Below are positions 46,374 to 54,661 of a DNA stretch of 56,760 nt, piece after piece. Position 1 is the stretch's first letter, and each line of letters begins with the position of its first letter. This DNA comes from a virus: positions 1 through 56,760 of the IMG/VR virus record IMGVR_UViG_3300022221_000010. One strand, written 5' to 3'. The translations under genes were made by a program, and so were the position numbers. A model generated the notes under the pieces. The model did no database searches, was not told the DNA's origin, and saw only the letters and a program-made list of their open reading frames with translations.

Positions 46374-47716
46374 TGTCATATAATTTCAACCGAAAAACAC
46401 GAGCATATGAAGTTGTTGATCTTTTACGTGAAACACCTTCGACCAATAAAAAAATTGAAATACTGGAAGAGGCAATAATTCGCGTACCACATTTCAAATC
46501 GATTCTTGAATACATGTACAATCCATTCAAGCAATATTATATTCGTGAACTTCCAGAAATGGATGAAAACAATCGTTTTAATCTGGAAAATTATTGGAAC
46601 AAATTCTTTCAACTATTGAATGTTCTTAATAATCGAAGTGTAACAGGTCACGAGGCACTTCGAATGGTTGATCAATATTTTGATTTTCTACCGGGTCGCG
46701 AAAAGGAAGTCGGTAAACTTATTTTCGGACGTTCGTTATCGGCTGGCGTTTCGGCTAAATCGATCAACAAAGCACATCCAGATTTAATTCCGGAATTTAC
46801 TGTTGCTAAGGCTAGATCGTTCACGAAAAAGAACATGGAAAGTATTAAATATCCCGCAATTATTCAGGAAAAGGTGGATGGTGCGCGATGTCTGGCATTT
46901 GTTGATAAAGAATCTGTCATACTCCGTAGTGGAAATGGAAATGTATTAACGACATATGGTGATTTGGAAAATCAGATTCTGGAGCTAAGAAAATCATTTA
47001 CTGGTGATTTTGTGTTAGATGGTGAGCTAATCGCACTGAATAAAAAGGGTGATGGATATCTGAAACGAAGAGCATCTAATGGCCTGTTCACAAAATCAAT
47101 TAAGGGAACAGTCTCAGAAGAAGAATTTGATAAATTCATTTTTGTTATATGGGATGTTATACCTCAAGATAAATATCTAGAGAGAAAATTCAATGTTCCG
47201 TATGCGAAACGTTTGGATATGTTGAATGTTGTGAAAGGATTCCCGAAACTACGTGTAGCAGAAACTCGTATTGTCGATTCTGAATATCAAGCACAACAAT
47301 TTTATCTAGAGATGATTGAACGTGGTTATGAAGGTGCTGTGATTAAAAATCAAGACAGTATCTGGGAACCCAAAAGGTTAAAAACTCACATCAAAATGAA
47401 AGTTGAGAAGGATTGTGATCTGCGTATTTCTGAAATTGTTGAAGGTGTCGGTAAATACGAGGGAAAGTTGGGCGCTTTCATGTGCAAATCAGAAGATGGA
47501 AAATTACTTGTGCGCGTTGGAAGCGGTTTTTCAGATGAACAGCGTGATTTATATTTTACGAGCAATTTAAAGGATAAAATTGTTACGGTGAATTTCAATG
47601 AAGTAATTGAAACTGAAGGTAAAAGAACGTCTAAAAGTCTTTACTTACCTATCTTTGTTGAAATTCGAGATGATAAAGATAAAGCTGATACACTAGAAAC
47701 CATAGAGGAAATGTAA
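46373..47716 (+). CDS. 30: ATP-dependent DNA ligase
   Basis: 447 residues (T4 gp30 487). The nucleotidyl-lysine motif is E-K-V-D-G-A-R (about 165-171). Further motifs are L-D-G-E-L (about 216-220), Y-E-G-A-V-I-K (about 319-325) and K-x-K near H-I-K-M-K (about 339-343), followed by the OB domain. It seals nicks left by RNase H processing and repair. Confidence 0.94.
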   Translation: MSYNFNRKTRAYEVVDLLRETPSTNKKIEILEEAIIRVPHFKSILEYMYNPFKQYYIRELPEMDENNRFNLENYWNKFFQLLNVLNNRSVTGHEALRMVDQYFDFLPGREKEVGKLIFGRSLSAGVSAKSINKAHPDLIPEFTVAKARSFTKKNMESIKYPAIIQEKVDGARCLAFVDKESVILRSGNGNVLTTYGDLENQILELRKSFTGDFVLDGELIALNKKGDGYLKRRASNGLFTKSIKGTVSEEEFDKFIFVIWDVIPQDKYLERKFNVPYAKRLDMLNVVKGFPKLRVAETRIVDSEYQAQQFYLEMIERGYEGAVIKNQDSIWEPKRLKTHIKMKVEKDCDLRISEIVEGVGKYEGKLGAFMCKSEDGKLLVRVGSGFSDEQRDLYFTSNLKDKIVTVNFNEVIETEGKRTSKSLYLPIFVEIRDDKDKADTLETIEEM

Positions 47717-47717
47717 C

Positions 47718-47939
47718 ATGGCATCACCAACATATTCAAACGATGGAAAGGTCGATCTTAGTTCAGGATTTGAAAGCCTTCCACAACTACTCGATCCTGC
47801 TGGGGAATTAGTCACTATTCCAATGTCCGAATATATCTCATTAAAAGAAGATAGAGATTTCCTGAATCGTCTTCAGGCGGCTGGTGTTGATAATTGGGAA
47901 GGTTACGACATGGCATGTGAAGAATTAGATATGGATTAA
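47718..47939 (+). CDS. hypothetical protein (73 aa)
   Basis: An acidic protein following the ligase gene by one base. The middle reads P-M-S-E-Y-I-S-L-K-E-D-R-D-F-L-N-R-L-Q-A-A-G, a helical heptad-like stretch. Short C-terminal E-E-L-D-M-D. No family recognised. Confidence 0.7.
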   Translation: MASPTYSNDGKVDLSSGFESLPQLLDPAGELVTIPMSEYISLKEDRDFLNRLQAAGVDNWEGYDMACEELDMD

Positions 47940-47985
47940 TATAATTAAATGTGTATAATATTGCCCATTATTATGAGGTTAATTT

Positions 47986-48456
47986 ATGATTAATTCGTTT
48001 GATGGGCAATACCATTTCCTGAGTAATTTTTTTCCCGCACCTATCGAATATGAGGGTGTTGTTTGGCCAACTTCCGAGCATTTATATCAGGCAGCTAAAA
48101 CCTTAAATGTAGATGAGATTACCGATATTCTCTCTAATCCGAAACCGGGTGTCGCAAAACGTAAGGGTCAATGTGTCACAAAACGGGATACATGGGAAAC
48201 TGACAAATTTTTATTAATGGTTCGAATTGTTGGTTTAAAATTCGCTCAAAATGAAAATCTGTCAAAATTATTAATCGAAACTGGCGATGAATGGCTGGTT
48301 GAGGGTAATACATGGCACGACAATTTGTGGGGTGACTGTTATTGTGAAAAATGTAAATCCAAAATTGGTAAGAATTTATTAGGCACAATATTAATGAATA
48401 CTCGGTTACTCGCGAAAGGTGGATTAATAGAAACCGAATTCGATATTTGGTATTGA
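47986..48456 (+). CDS. NADAR-family protein (YbiA-like)
   Basis: 156 residues. F-L-S-N-F-F-P (about 11-17), W-P-T-S-E-H-L-Y-Q-A-A-K (about 27-38) and N-L-W-G-D (about 110-114) with G-K-N-L-L-G (about 126-131) are the family's signature blocks. NADAR enzymes cleave N-glycosidic bonds and some remove ADP-ribose from DNA bases, countering DarT-like toxins. The insert C-Y-C-E-K-C is a plausible metal site. It fits the NAD+/ADP-ribose theme of the window. Confidence 0.88.
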   Translation: MINSFDGQYHFLSNFFPAPIEYEGVVWPTSEHLYQAAKTLNVDEITDILSNPKPGVAKRKGQCVTKRDTWETDKFLLMVRIVGLKFAQNENLSKLLIETGDEWLVEGNTWHDNLWGDCYCEKCKSKIGKNLLGTILMNTRLLAKGGLIETEFDIWY

Positions 48457-48480
48457 CAATTATAATCATATCAGTATAAT
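48453..48480 (+). promoter_or_regulatory. sigma70 promoter
   Basis: TTGACA (48453-48458), a 16-base spacer and TATAAT (48475-48480), just after NADAR and before the gene at 48508. Confidence 0.8.
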
Positions 48481-48507
48481 CATAATATAAAACATGGAGT
48501 TTATATT

Positions 48508-48708
48508 ATGAATACTGAATATTTAGAAAGAGCATATGACACAATGACATCTATACAGGCATCGAAAGTCAAAGATTTGGTTAATGACAACGGATGGGAA
48601 TTTTTAAATGTCGATTATGGTGGAATAGTGCGTCTTTCAAAAGAATCTGAAAGAGCTACTGTCAATCGAGCAGGATATGCCACCATGCGTAGAACGTCTC
48701 TTTCATAG
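48508..48708 (+). CDS. hypothetical protein (66 aa)
   Basis: Helical N-terminus then a beta-like centre (W-E-F-L-N-V-D-Y-G-G-I-V-R-L-S). GGAG precedes the start; own promoter. No family recognised. Confidence 0.65.
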   Translation: MNTEYLERAYDTMTSIQASKVKDLVNDNGWEFLNVDYGGIVRLSKESERATVNRAGYATMRRTSLS

Positions 48709-48710
48709 TC

Positions 48711-48941
48711 ATGGATCATGAAATGGTGCAGCATATGCACAAATATCACGATGTCATGGATGACCATTCCTTTAATCGATGTATTGAATATATTCTAATA
48801 GGTCTCCAAAATGATGTGGACATCTATTGGAAATTTCTGGATAAATTCGGTGAATACGAGGCACATATATTAGAAGATATCAAAGCTTCTCTTGATGCTC
48901 TCAATTTAGCCAATAAACGAATTAAAAATAAAACGAATTAA
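48711..48941 (+). CDS. hypothetical helical protein (76 aa)
   Basis: His- and Met-rich N-terminus (D-H-E-M-V-Q-H-M-H) followed by helices. It starts two bases after the upstream stop, so it is co-translated. Function unknown. Confidence 0.65.
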   Translation: MDHEMVQHMHKYHDVMDDHSFNRCIEYILIGLQNDVDIYWKFLDKFGEYEAHILEDIKASLDALNLANKRIKNKTN

Positions 48942-48943
48942 TA

Positions 48944-48971
48944 CTTGCAATTTATATCTAAATCAATATAA
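48944..48971 (+). promoter_or_regulatory. sigma70-like promoter
   Basis: TTGCAA (48944-48949), a 16-base spacer and TATAAT (48966-48971), upstream of the gene at 49003. Confidence 0.7.
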
Positions 48972-49002
48972 TGATTATATAGATTAAAAAGAGGCATTAA
49001 TT

Positions 49003-49773
49003 ATGTTCAACGAAAGATTTTACATTTCATCCGGTAGACTGAATAAGCTCTACACATTGCGTCATGCCTTCAAAGAGACTATGTATTCTCGCAACGGTTC
49101 GTATGTAGTTGATCGTGATCATCATGTTGCATCCTTGTCGAACGATTGGGAAACTGCTGTTAGTAAAGCGACTGCAATGGTTGGTCCTGATGCTAAATTT
49201 TATGTTGGTGAGAAATTTGAATTGGGTGTGATTACGCACCGATCACCTGAAGATGTACTGGCCGAAAGGGTATCAGAAGCCAAATTCTTCAATATTACAG
49301 CCTTCGAACGCAATCGTGATCGATGGATTAAAAGTCCATGGAAATTCGACGGCAAAACAATTCCTGAATTTGCTAAAACTGATCCTGAGAAATTGTTGTG
49401 GTTTGTTGAGAACAAAGATTCTCTATCACATCACGCGAAACGATTTGCGGAATTCGCTGAATTCTACTTAGAAACCAATGAACTTGTCATGCCGGATAAA
49501 GAAGAATGTCCTAACGGCACGCGTGCGACCATTGAAGGTACAATCGTGAATGTTAACACTAAAGAAAATGATTTTGGTGTTCGTTATGTCATGACAGTCA
49601 AGGATGATCGAGGTTTTAATGTTTGGGGAACTATTCCACGTTCTTTGGACGGTTCACTTGATGAGATGAAAGGTAAGCGAGTGAAATTTGATGCTGCTTT
49701 GACTCGATCTGATACGGATGATTATTTCGGTTTCTTTAAGCGTCCAACAAAAGCATCATACCTTGATGGATGA
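49003..49773 (+). CDS. conserved phage protein with OB-like C-terminus (256 aa)
   Basis: The C-terminal part reads R-A-T-I-E-G-T-I-V-N-V (about 174-184), V-R-Y-V-M-T-V-K-D and F-N-V-W-G-T-I-P, then G-K-R-V-K-F-D-A, an OB-fold-like strand order also seen in single-strand-binding modules. The N-terminal half is not recognised. AAGAGG precedes the start. A DNA- or RNA-binding role is plausible but unproved. Confidence 0.7.
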   Translation: MFNERFYISSGRLNKLYTLRHAFKETMYSRNGSYVVDRDHHVASLSNDWETAVSKATAMVGPDAKFYVGEKFELGVITHRSPEDVLAERVSEAKFFNITAFERNRDRWIKSPWKFDGKTIPEFAKTDPEKLLWFVENKDSLSHHAKRFAEFAEFYLETNELVMPDKEECPNGTRATIEGTIVNVNTKENDFGVRYVMTVKDDRGFNVWGTIPRSLDGSLDEMKGKRVKFDAALTRSDTDDYFGFFKRPTKASYLDG

Positions 49774-49942
49774 TTCAACCTTTAACACATTACGCGCAGC
49801 GGTCAACCTCGCTAAAGAATATCAGGTTCAAAAAGTTGATGATCTTCGCGTAATGTTGATCAGTCGGGAATATGAAAGAGATTCAATCGACGCCGCTCTT
49901 TTATATTGGTCGAAGCATATTAATAAACATGGCGTAAATTAA
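49766..49942 (+). CDS. small helical protein (58 aa)
   Basis: The ATG at 49766 overlaps the upstream stop (ATGGATGA). Helical, charged, ending in W-S-K-H-I-N-K-H. The longer frame upstream only shadows the previous gene. Confidence 0.6.
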   Translation: MDDSTFNTLRAAVNLAKEYQVQKVDDLRVMLISREYERDSIDAALLYWSKHINKHGVN

Positions 49943-50044
49943 AATTCTCTGATTATTTGATAAATAATTATTCACAATAATTTGTGTATAATTTAAACAC
50001 TAGATATAATGTTTATTCAAATCAATTTTTAGAGAAATAATTAA

Positions 50045-50395
50045 ATGTCAGAACAAGAATTCGTAGTACGCCACTTTAAATTTAAAAGTGGTGAAGAAAT
50101 AATCGCATGTGTTCATAATGTAACAGATGACGGTAATGGTAATATCTACAATATAATCGAACCTGTAACCATTTATATGAATCCACAAGATCACCAGCAA
50201 TTATCATTTGTTGTGTGGTGTATGTTTGCGAACGAACGCGTATTTAATATCAATTCAGCGGATTTATTATTTAAACCATCTGAAGTAGATGAAGGTATCG
50301 TGGGTGAATATCACAAGCGATTCTTTCAAGATCAGGAAGCATCGAACGATTCAAATATAATAATTCCAAATAATAATATTATATTGACCCAATAA
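50045..50395 (+). CDS. Sm-like phage protein (116 aa)
   Basis: The N-terminal strand pair F-K-F-K-S-G-E-E-I-I-A-C-V (about 11-23) followed by I-I-E-P-V-T-I-Y-M-N-P (about 38-48) resembles Sm/LSm folds found in several T4-like phages. The C-terminus is Asn-rich. It could bind RNA; no direct evidence. AGAGAA upstream. Confidence 0.65.
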   Translation: MSEQEFVVRHFKFKSGEEIIACVHNVTDDGNGNIYNIIEPVTIYMNPQDHQQLSFVVWCMFANERVFNINSADLLFKPSEVDEGIVGEYHKRFFQDQEASNDSNIIIPNNNIILTQ

Positions 50396-50471
50396 TTTGC
50401 ATTTTAATTTTAATGCAAATATAATCCCATCCACTCAAAAGAGTATTTTTTAAATATATAGGAAATTAAAT

Positions 50472-50648
50472 ATGTCAAAACAAAATAAATATAGCGCGAT
50501 GTCTGTTCGCTCCGGTATCATTAATTATATGGGTACTCGGAAAACTCCCCCAACAATCGATCAGATTGTCGCGAAAACTGGTTACAATCGAAAGTCAGTT
50601 GTTAATCGTTATGCAGAAATTCGTCGTGAAATGGGAATTGTTCTCTAA
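50472..50648 (+). CDS. small winged-helix/HTH protein (58 aa)
   Basis: The pattern P-T-I-D-Q-I-V-A-K-T-G-Y-N-R-K-S-V-V-N-R (about 28-47) is a compact helix-turn-helix. Very basic. AGGAAA precedes the ATG, and its stop shares bases with the start of the DsbA-like gene (TAATG). It may regulate transcription. Confidence 0.7.
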   Translation: MSKQNKYSAMSVRSGIINYMGTRKTPPTIDQIVAKTGYNRKSVVNRYAEIRREMGIVL

Positions 50649-50923
50649 TGACGAATTCAATCATTATTCCTTCCGATCCCGAAAGCCGTAGAAAGCTGAA
50701 AGGGTATGTCAAAGAAATTGAAGTGGAATTGTGTCGAATGGATGCTGCACGTCAAAGCATCAAAGACATACTTGAGACTGTTAAAATGGAATCCGAAATT
50801 CCACCAAAATATGTCAAAAAGTGTGCAAATGTTTTTCACAAGCAAAATTTTGAGGCTCAGAGAACCGAGTCTGAAGATTTCGCAACATTGTTTGAAACAT
50901 TGTTTCAGGAGAGTGAGGGGTAA
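50648..50923 (+). CDS. dsbA: DsbA-like late-transcription DNA-binding protein
   Basis: 91 residues versus 89 for T4 DsbA, with the same helical layout and a similar end (F-H-K-Q-N...E-D-F-A-T-L-F-E-T-L-F). Position supports the call: in T4 the order 32-59-33-dsbA-rnh is kept, and here dsbA-33-59-32 runs in the same relative order read from the other side. T4 DsbA binds double-stranded DNA near late promoters. Confidence 0.65.
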   Translation: MTNSIIIPSDPESRRKLKGYVKEIEVELCRMDAARQSIKDILETVKMESEIPPKYVKKCANVFHKQNFEAQRTESEDFATLFETLFQESEG

Positions 50924-50933
50924 TCCCTCGCTC
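50911..50933 (+). promoter_or_regulatory. hairpin at the dsbA stop / gp33 leader
   Basis: GAGTGAGGG and CCCTCGCTC form a 9-base stem with a five-base loop spanning the dsbA stop codon, six bases before the gp33-like ATG. No T-run, so it is more likely to adjust gp33 translation or mark a processing site than to terminate. Confidence 0.5.
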
Positions 50934-50938
50934 TTATT

Positions 50939-51157
50939 ATGATGGCTGTTGACGGTATAACATTCTCGAACACTGTAGTGAAATTTATGGATGAGGATCG
51001 CGACAGTTGGATTTCTGGAATTATAAAAACTGCTGACCATTTCGGTATTGAACTGAAAGATGTTCGCGAACTTTTATCAACCGATGTAATGGAAAAACTG
51101 GAACAGGAAAGCATTACATCAAATTTAATTAAGGTGGAATCTAAATTGCCAATATGA
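50939..51157 (+). CDS. probable late-promoter co-activator, gp33-like (72 aa)
   Basis: An acidic small protein. The assignment rests mainly on position between dsbA-like and gp59-like genes, exactly where T4 gene 33 lies. T4 gp33 (112 aa) bridges RNA polymerase and the sliding clamp for late transcription. This protein is shorter and similarity cannot be judged by eye. ATGs at 50939 and 50942 are equivalent; no strong ribosome binding site outside the hairpin. Confidence 0.5.
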   Translation: MMAVDGITFSNTVVKFMDEDRDSWISGIIKTADHFGIELKDVRELLSTDVMEKLEQESITSNLIKVESKLPI

Positions 51158-51744
51158 CCGGAGAAGAAACATACCAGAATTATTGTGCATTAAAGGCACA
51201 TTTTAATTCAGAAAGTTTTAATTTTCTCAAATATGGCAAAACCAAATATTATAACTGGGATAGAAGAAGAGATAAACCATTTTTCGAATTTATCGCAAAC
51301 AAATTACCATCTTCTGAAATAGTTCCTTTTTTTGTTGCTAACTTTATTCGCAACAATGATATTTGGATTGGAGAAATATCATATAGAGAAGGTTATGATG
51401 TTTATCTGAAGTGGAAAGGTCGGGTAGAATCTTTATCCTACACATTCACCGAGGATATGAAAAATATTAAAGAATTTTTATCAGACAGGAATTTGAAATT
51501 TATTTCTTTGTTTGATATAAATAACAATCATCCGATCATATTTCGATTTTTACTGAGTGATATGATTACGATTGAAACATTTGTTATTATGAATAGTATT
51601 CAAAATTATTTTAATCTGTTTACTAAAAAATTATACGATGATTTACTATGGGAAAAATGGTGCATGATTTGCACCAAATACGATTATTTTCTTAAATATG
51701 ACATGAATAAATTTAAGGAAATACTGAAAAATCAGTTCGTATAA
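51154..51744 (+). CDS. 59: DNA helicase loader, T4 gp59-like
   Basis: 196 residues (T4 gp59 217). Shared landmarks: Y-Q-N-Y-C-A-L-K near the start, R-R-R-D-K-P-F-F (about 38-45), F-V-A-N-F-I-R-N-N-D-I-W-I-G-E-I-S (about 62-78), Y-T-F-T-E-D-M-K-N-I (about 96-105) and S-D-M-I-T-I-E-T-F-V (about 136-145). gp59 loads gp41 onto gp32-coated DNA; its gene precedes gp32 here. Confidence 0.88.
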   Translation: MTGEETYQNYCALKAHFNSESFNFLKYGKTKYYNWDRRRDKPFFEFIANKLPSSEIVPFFVANFIRNNDIWIGEISYREGYDVYLKWKGRVESLSYTFTEDMKNIKEFLSDRNLKFISLFDINNNHPIIFRFLLSDMITIETFVIMNSIQNYFNLFTKKLYDDLLWEKWCMICTKYDYFLKYDMNKFKEILKNQFV

Positions 51745-51747
51745 ATA
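51740..51747 (+). promoter_or_regulatory. late-promoter-like box TATAAATA
   Basis: An exact match overlapping the end of the gp59 gene, about 50 bases before the gp32 start. T4 gene 32 is likewise served by several promoters. Confidence 0.45.
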
Positions 51748-51797
51748 CTACTACATGCAGGTCATGTAAACGTTTAAAAATATTTTGGAGGCTAATA

Positions 51798-52724
51798 ATG
51801 CCAAGTTTTAAAGATTTAAAAAAGAACAGAATGGGTAGAACCCAACTCGCAGATCGTCTAGAAAAGGATGATAAAGGTAAATACCAACAAGACGAAAGAA
51901 TCTATTATCCGGTCCGTGATAAAGATGGCAATGCAAAAGTCGTCATTCGTTTTCTTCCCGAAAAGGAAACTGATCTTCCCCGCGTCAAAACATACAACCA
52001 TGGATTTAAGGGTCAGGGTGGCTGGTTAGTCACTGAATGTCCAACTACCATCGGTAAACCGTGTCCAGTATGTGAAATCAATTCTAAACTGGTTGACGAA
52101 CATGGTGGCAAATTCGATTCATGTCCAGAAGACGTAATCAAAACCGTTCGTAATCGAAAGCGTAAATTATCTTTCTATTCGAATATTATGGTTATTAAAG
52201 ATTCTGCCAATCCTGAAAAGGAAGGTAAAGTTTTCTTAATGAAGTATGGTACAAAAATTAATGCTAAAATCAAGAATGCATTACAGCCAGACTTCGACGA
52301 TGAAACACCGATCAATGTTTTTGATATGTGGGAAGGTGCGGATTTTACATGGATCATTAAAAAGGAAGATGGTCAGACTGATTACAGTCAATCCTATTTT
52401 GATAAGGAGCCTAGTGCTATTTCTGATGATGATACTGTCATGGAAAAAATCTACAATGACATGTATGATCTTAATGAATTTATTGCCGATGAAAGATTCC
52501 AATCCTACGACGATATTAAACAACGTCTAGATAAGGTTCTCGGTGTAGAAAGTTCATTACCAGCATCTAATGAAAACAGTGCGCGTGCTAGTGATGTGTC
52601 AAAATCCGTTGATCAGTCAGATGGTTCAGCGGTGGAATTACCTACAGGCACACTGGTCGATTCGACTGATGATAAAGACAGCTTGTCATTTTTCGAAGGT
52701 CTTGCCGATGACGATGACGATTAG
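51798..52724 (+). CDS. 32: single-stranded DNA-binding protein, T4 gp32-like
   Basis: 308 residues (T4 gp32 301). Zinc ligands follow the T4 pattern H...C...C-x2-C: Y-N-H-G-F (about 70-74), T-E-C-P and K-P-C-P-V-C-E (about 90-96). The core has K-R-K-L-S-F-Y-S-N-I-M-V-I-K-D (about 116-130). The C-terminal 60 residues are Ser/Asp-rich and end in D-D-D-D, the acidic tail that binds gp59, polymerase and UvsX partners. TTTGGAGG precedes the ATG. Confidence 0.95.
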   Translation: MPSFKDLKKNRMGRTQLADRLEKDDKGKYQQDERIYYPVRDKDGNAKVVIRFLPEKETDLPRVKTYNHGFKGQGGWLVTECPTTIGKPCPVCEINSKLVDEHGGKFDSCPEDVIKTVRNRKRKLSFYSNIMVIKDSANPEKEGKVFLMKYGTKINAKIKNALQPDFDDETPINVFDMWEGADFTWIIKKEDGQTDYSQSYFDKEPSAISDDDTVMEKIYNDMYDLNEFIADERFQSYDDIKQRLDKVLGVESSLPASNENSARASDVSKSVDQSDGSAVELPTGTLVDSTDDKDSLSFFEGLADDDDD

Positions 52725-52744
52725 TCAATAAGTTAAGTAACAAA

Positions 52745-52780
52745 CCAACTCCATCATTACTGAGTTTTTGATGGAGTTGG
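52745..52780. terminator. bidirectional terminator between gp32 and tail genes
   Basis: CCAACTCCATCA (52745-52756) and TGATGGAGTTGG (52769-52780) are perfect 12-base complements, between the convergent gp32 and tape-measure genes. The right arm and loop overlap the last codons of the minus-strand gene. Confidence 0.8.
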
Positions 52781-54505
52781 ACCCCTAGTATATATTCCAG
52801 ACGAATTAAAAGTTTTACTATTATCAACATTCATATTAGCATTAGACATAGATTGAATTGAAGCTGGTTCGGATGAAGGTTTATTCATCAATAATCGATT
52901 AAATGCTGATTCCTGTTTTAGTTTTTCAACAGTCGCAGATTTATCCGGAACCATCAGTTTGTAATCTCCCATCACATCCGTTTTAAATGATTTAATATCT
53001 GGGATTTCAATTCCCATCATTTTTAGGAAAGTCTTAGCTCCACTACCAATAGTATCAAAAAATCCAAAGAACATTTGTTTGATGCTGTTAACCTTATCAT
53101 CGAATTCACGTTTAGCACTATCAAAAGCCGATGTGATCCATCCGTCAATTTCAGAAACAATTTTGCTAAATACACCAACAACATCATCAATCATACCTTT
53201 TATTATGACTGGTATTTTGTTTATTGCATCAACGGTTTCTTCTTTAATATTAAATCCGGTGATTTTTGTGATCGATTCATTCATAGATGACAACCAATCG
53301 GTTAAACCCATCATGTCAGAAAATGATGCTGCTGCATTTTTAATCACATCAAAAATTTTACCGAATCCTTCAATGAAAGTTTTCGCCCCATCAGATATTT
53401 TATGTTCGAATTCAGAAAAACCAATTTGACCAGTTAACAATTTAAACAATGTTGATAAAGTTCTAAATGGAGTCATTAATACATCTAATAAACCATTCAT
53501 TAAAGGTGCGACCTTATCACCAACAGTTTTAGCATCGAGCATACCAAAGGAAATAAATTCGAGCACACCACCTAGGAAATGACTTATCGCATTACCCATA
53601 TTGCCAGATTTAGCATATTCCTTCAATGCATCATCAATACCACCAAACAGTGAACCGATCAATGCGGTTATTACACCACCTTTCAATAAACCTTTAAATA
53701 ATTTAACAGGTAATGAAGATGCCGCCGCTCTAGCTCCACCCTTTAATGCTTCACCACCCGCTGAAGCCATAGCCAAATCAGCACCCGTAATTCCACCACC
53801 ATCTTTTTTCATCAGATCGTGAATTAATTCTAGCCACATAACCGATTCTTCAACATGATCAACTAATGCATCAGATGAATCTTGTTGTTTTGCGGCTGCA
53901 ACTAAATTTTCTCGACGTGTCTCCATGTCTTCTTTTTCGGATTTTTCTGGACGGTCTAATTTCTTTTCGATTTCTTCGCGCACGCCTTGTGCAAAATCTG
54001 CTAATTGTGATTTTTCGGCTGATCGATTTTCTAATCCTTCTTTTAACTTACCAATTCCACCCGCTGTTACTGCTGCCAAAAGTGGAGAATCTGCAACCAC
54101 ACCGACAATAACACCAGTGATCGAGTCGATGTGTTTCGTTAATTTTTCAGTTAAACCTTTAGTGAAGGTATTATTTTGGCTGATACCCTTTTTAGTTTCC
54201 GCAACTAAAGCTGTCATTTCTGCACGTTCTTTGTCATCCTCAATGGCTGACAGAGATTTCTCAAGGATTCTTAATTGCTTTTTGCGATAGACTAATTCAG
54301 ATTTGGTCGATGAAGATACGCCTCTATTCAGCGTTATTAATTCATCGCGAATTTTCATGGATGTCTCATCAGATGAATCATTTCGATTCTTTTCGATTTC
54401 AGCTAATCGATTCTTCTCATCTTGCTCCAAACGTTTACGATAAGATCGCTCAGACGCACCTACGCGCTCTGCTGCTTGTCTTATTCCATCATCGTTATTG
54501 GCCAT
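52757..54505 (-). CDS. tail tape-measure / baseplate hub protein (gp29-like)
   Basis: 582 residues (T4 gp29 590). The N-terminal 220 residues are charged coiled coil. The middle has repeated Gly/Ala hydrophobic segments (about 255-340) and further amphipathic helices to about 490, ending in a Ser/Asn-rich tail. This composition and the position after gp26- and gp51-like genes point to the protein that sets tail length and sits in the tube. Sequence identity was not checked. Confidence 0.65.
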   Translation of the reverse strand: MANNDDGIRQAAERVGASERSYRKRLEQDEKNRLAEIEKNRNDSSDETSMKIRDELITLNRGVSSSTKSELVYRKKQLRILEKSLSAIEDDKERAEMTALVAETKKGISQNNTFTKGLTEKLTKHIDSITGVIVGVVADSPLLAAVTAGGIGKLKEGLENRSAEKSQLADFAQGVREEIEKKLDRPEKSEKEDMETRRENLVAAAKQQDSSDALVDHVEESVMWLELIHDLMKKDGGGITGADLAMASAGGEALKGGARAAASSLPVKLFKGLLKGGVITALIGSLFGGIDDALKEYAKSGNMGNAISHFLGGVLEFISFGMLDAKTVGDKVAPLMNGLLDVLMTPFRTLSTLFKLLTGQIGFSEFEHKISDGAKTFIEGFGKIFDVIKNAAASFSDMMGLTDWLSSMNESITKITGFNIKEETVDAINKIPVIIKGMIDDVVGVFSKIVSEIDGWITSAFDSAKREFDDKVNSIKQMFFGFFDTIGSGAKTFLKMMGIEIPDIKSFKTDVMGDYKLMVPDKSATVEKLKQESAFNRLLMNKPSSEPASIQSMSNANMNVDNSKTFNSSGIYTRGPTPSKTQ

Positions 54506-54632
54506 TGGCTTTTTCCCTTTCGTCCTGTAGACGTTTAATAAGTAGGCTTACGTATATATCCCGCTCCCACGGAACCATATTTTCAATTTCTGTTAAAGTG
54601 TATGTGTGGTCATTGACTAGCTGAGAATTCAA
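54495..54632 (-). CDS. gp51-like baseplate hub assembly protein, non-ATG start
   Basis: The frame reads Y-T-L-T-E-I-E-N-M-V-P-W-E-R-D-I-Y-V-S-L-L (central part), the conserved signature I recall for gp51-type proteins after gp26 in T4-like phages. There is no suitable ATG: TTG at 54632 gives 45 residues, and ATT at 54671, which would overlap the gp26-like stop, gives 58. It overlaps the tape-measure start by eleven bases. Confidence 0.55.
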   Translation of the reverse strand: MNSQLVNDHTYTLTEIENMVPWERDIYVSLLIKRLQDEREKANGQ

Positions 54633-54661
54633 TTGAAAATAAGATTGAAGATTTTCTTCGG

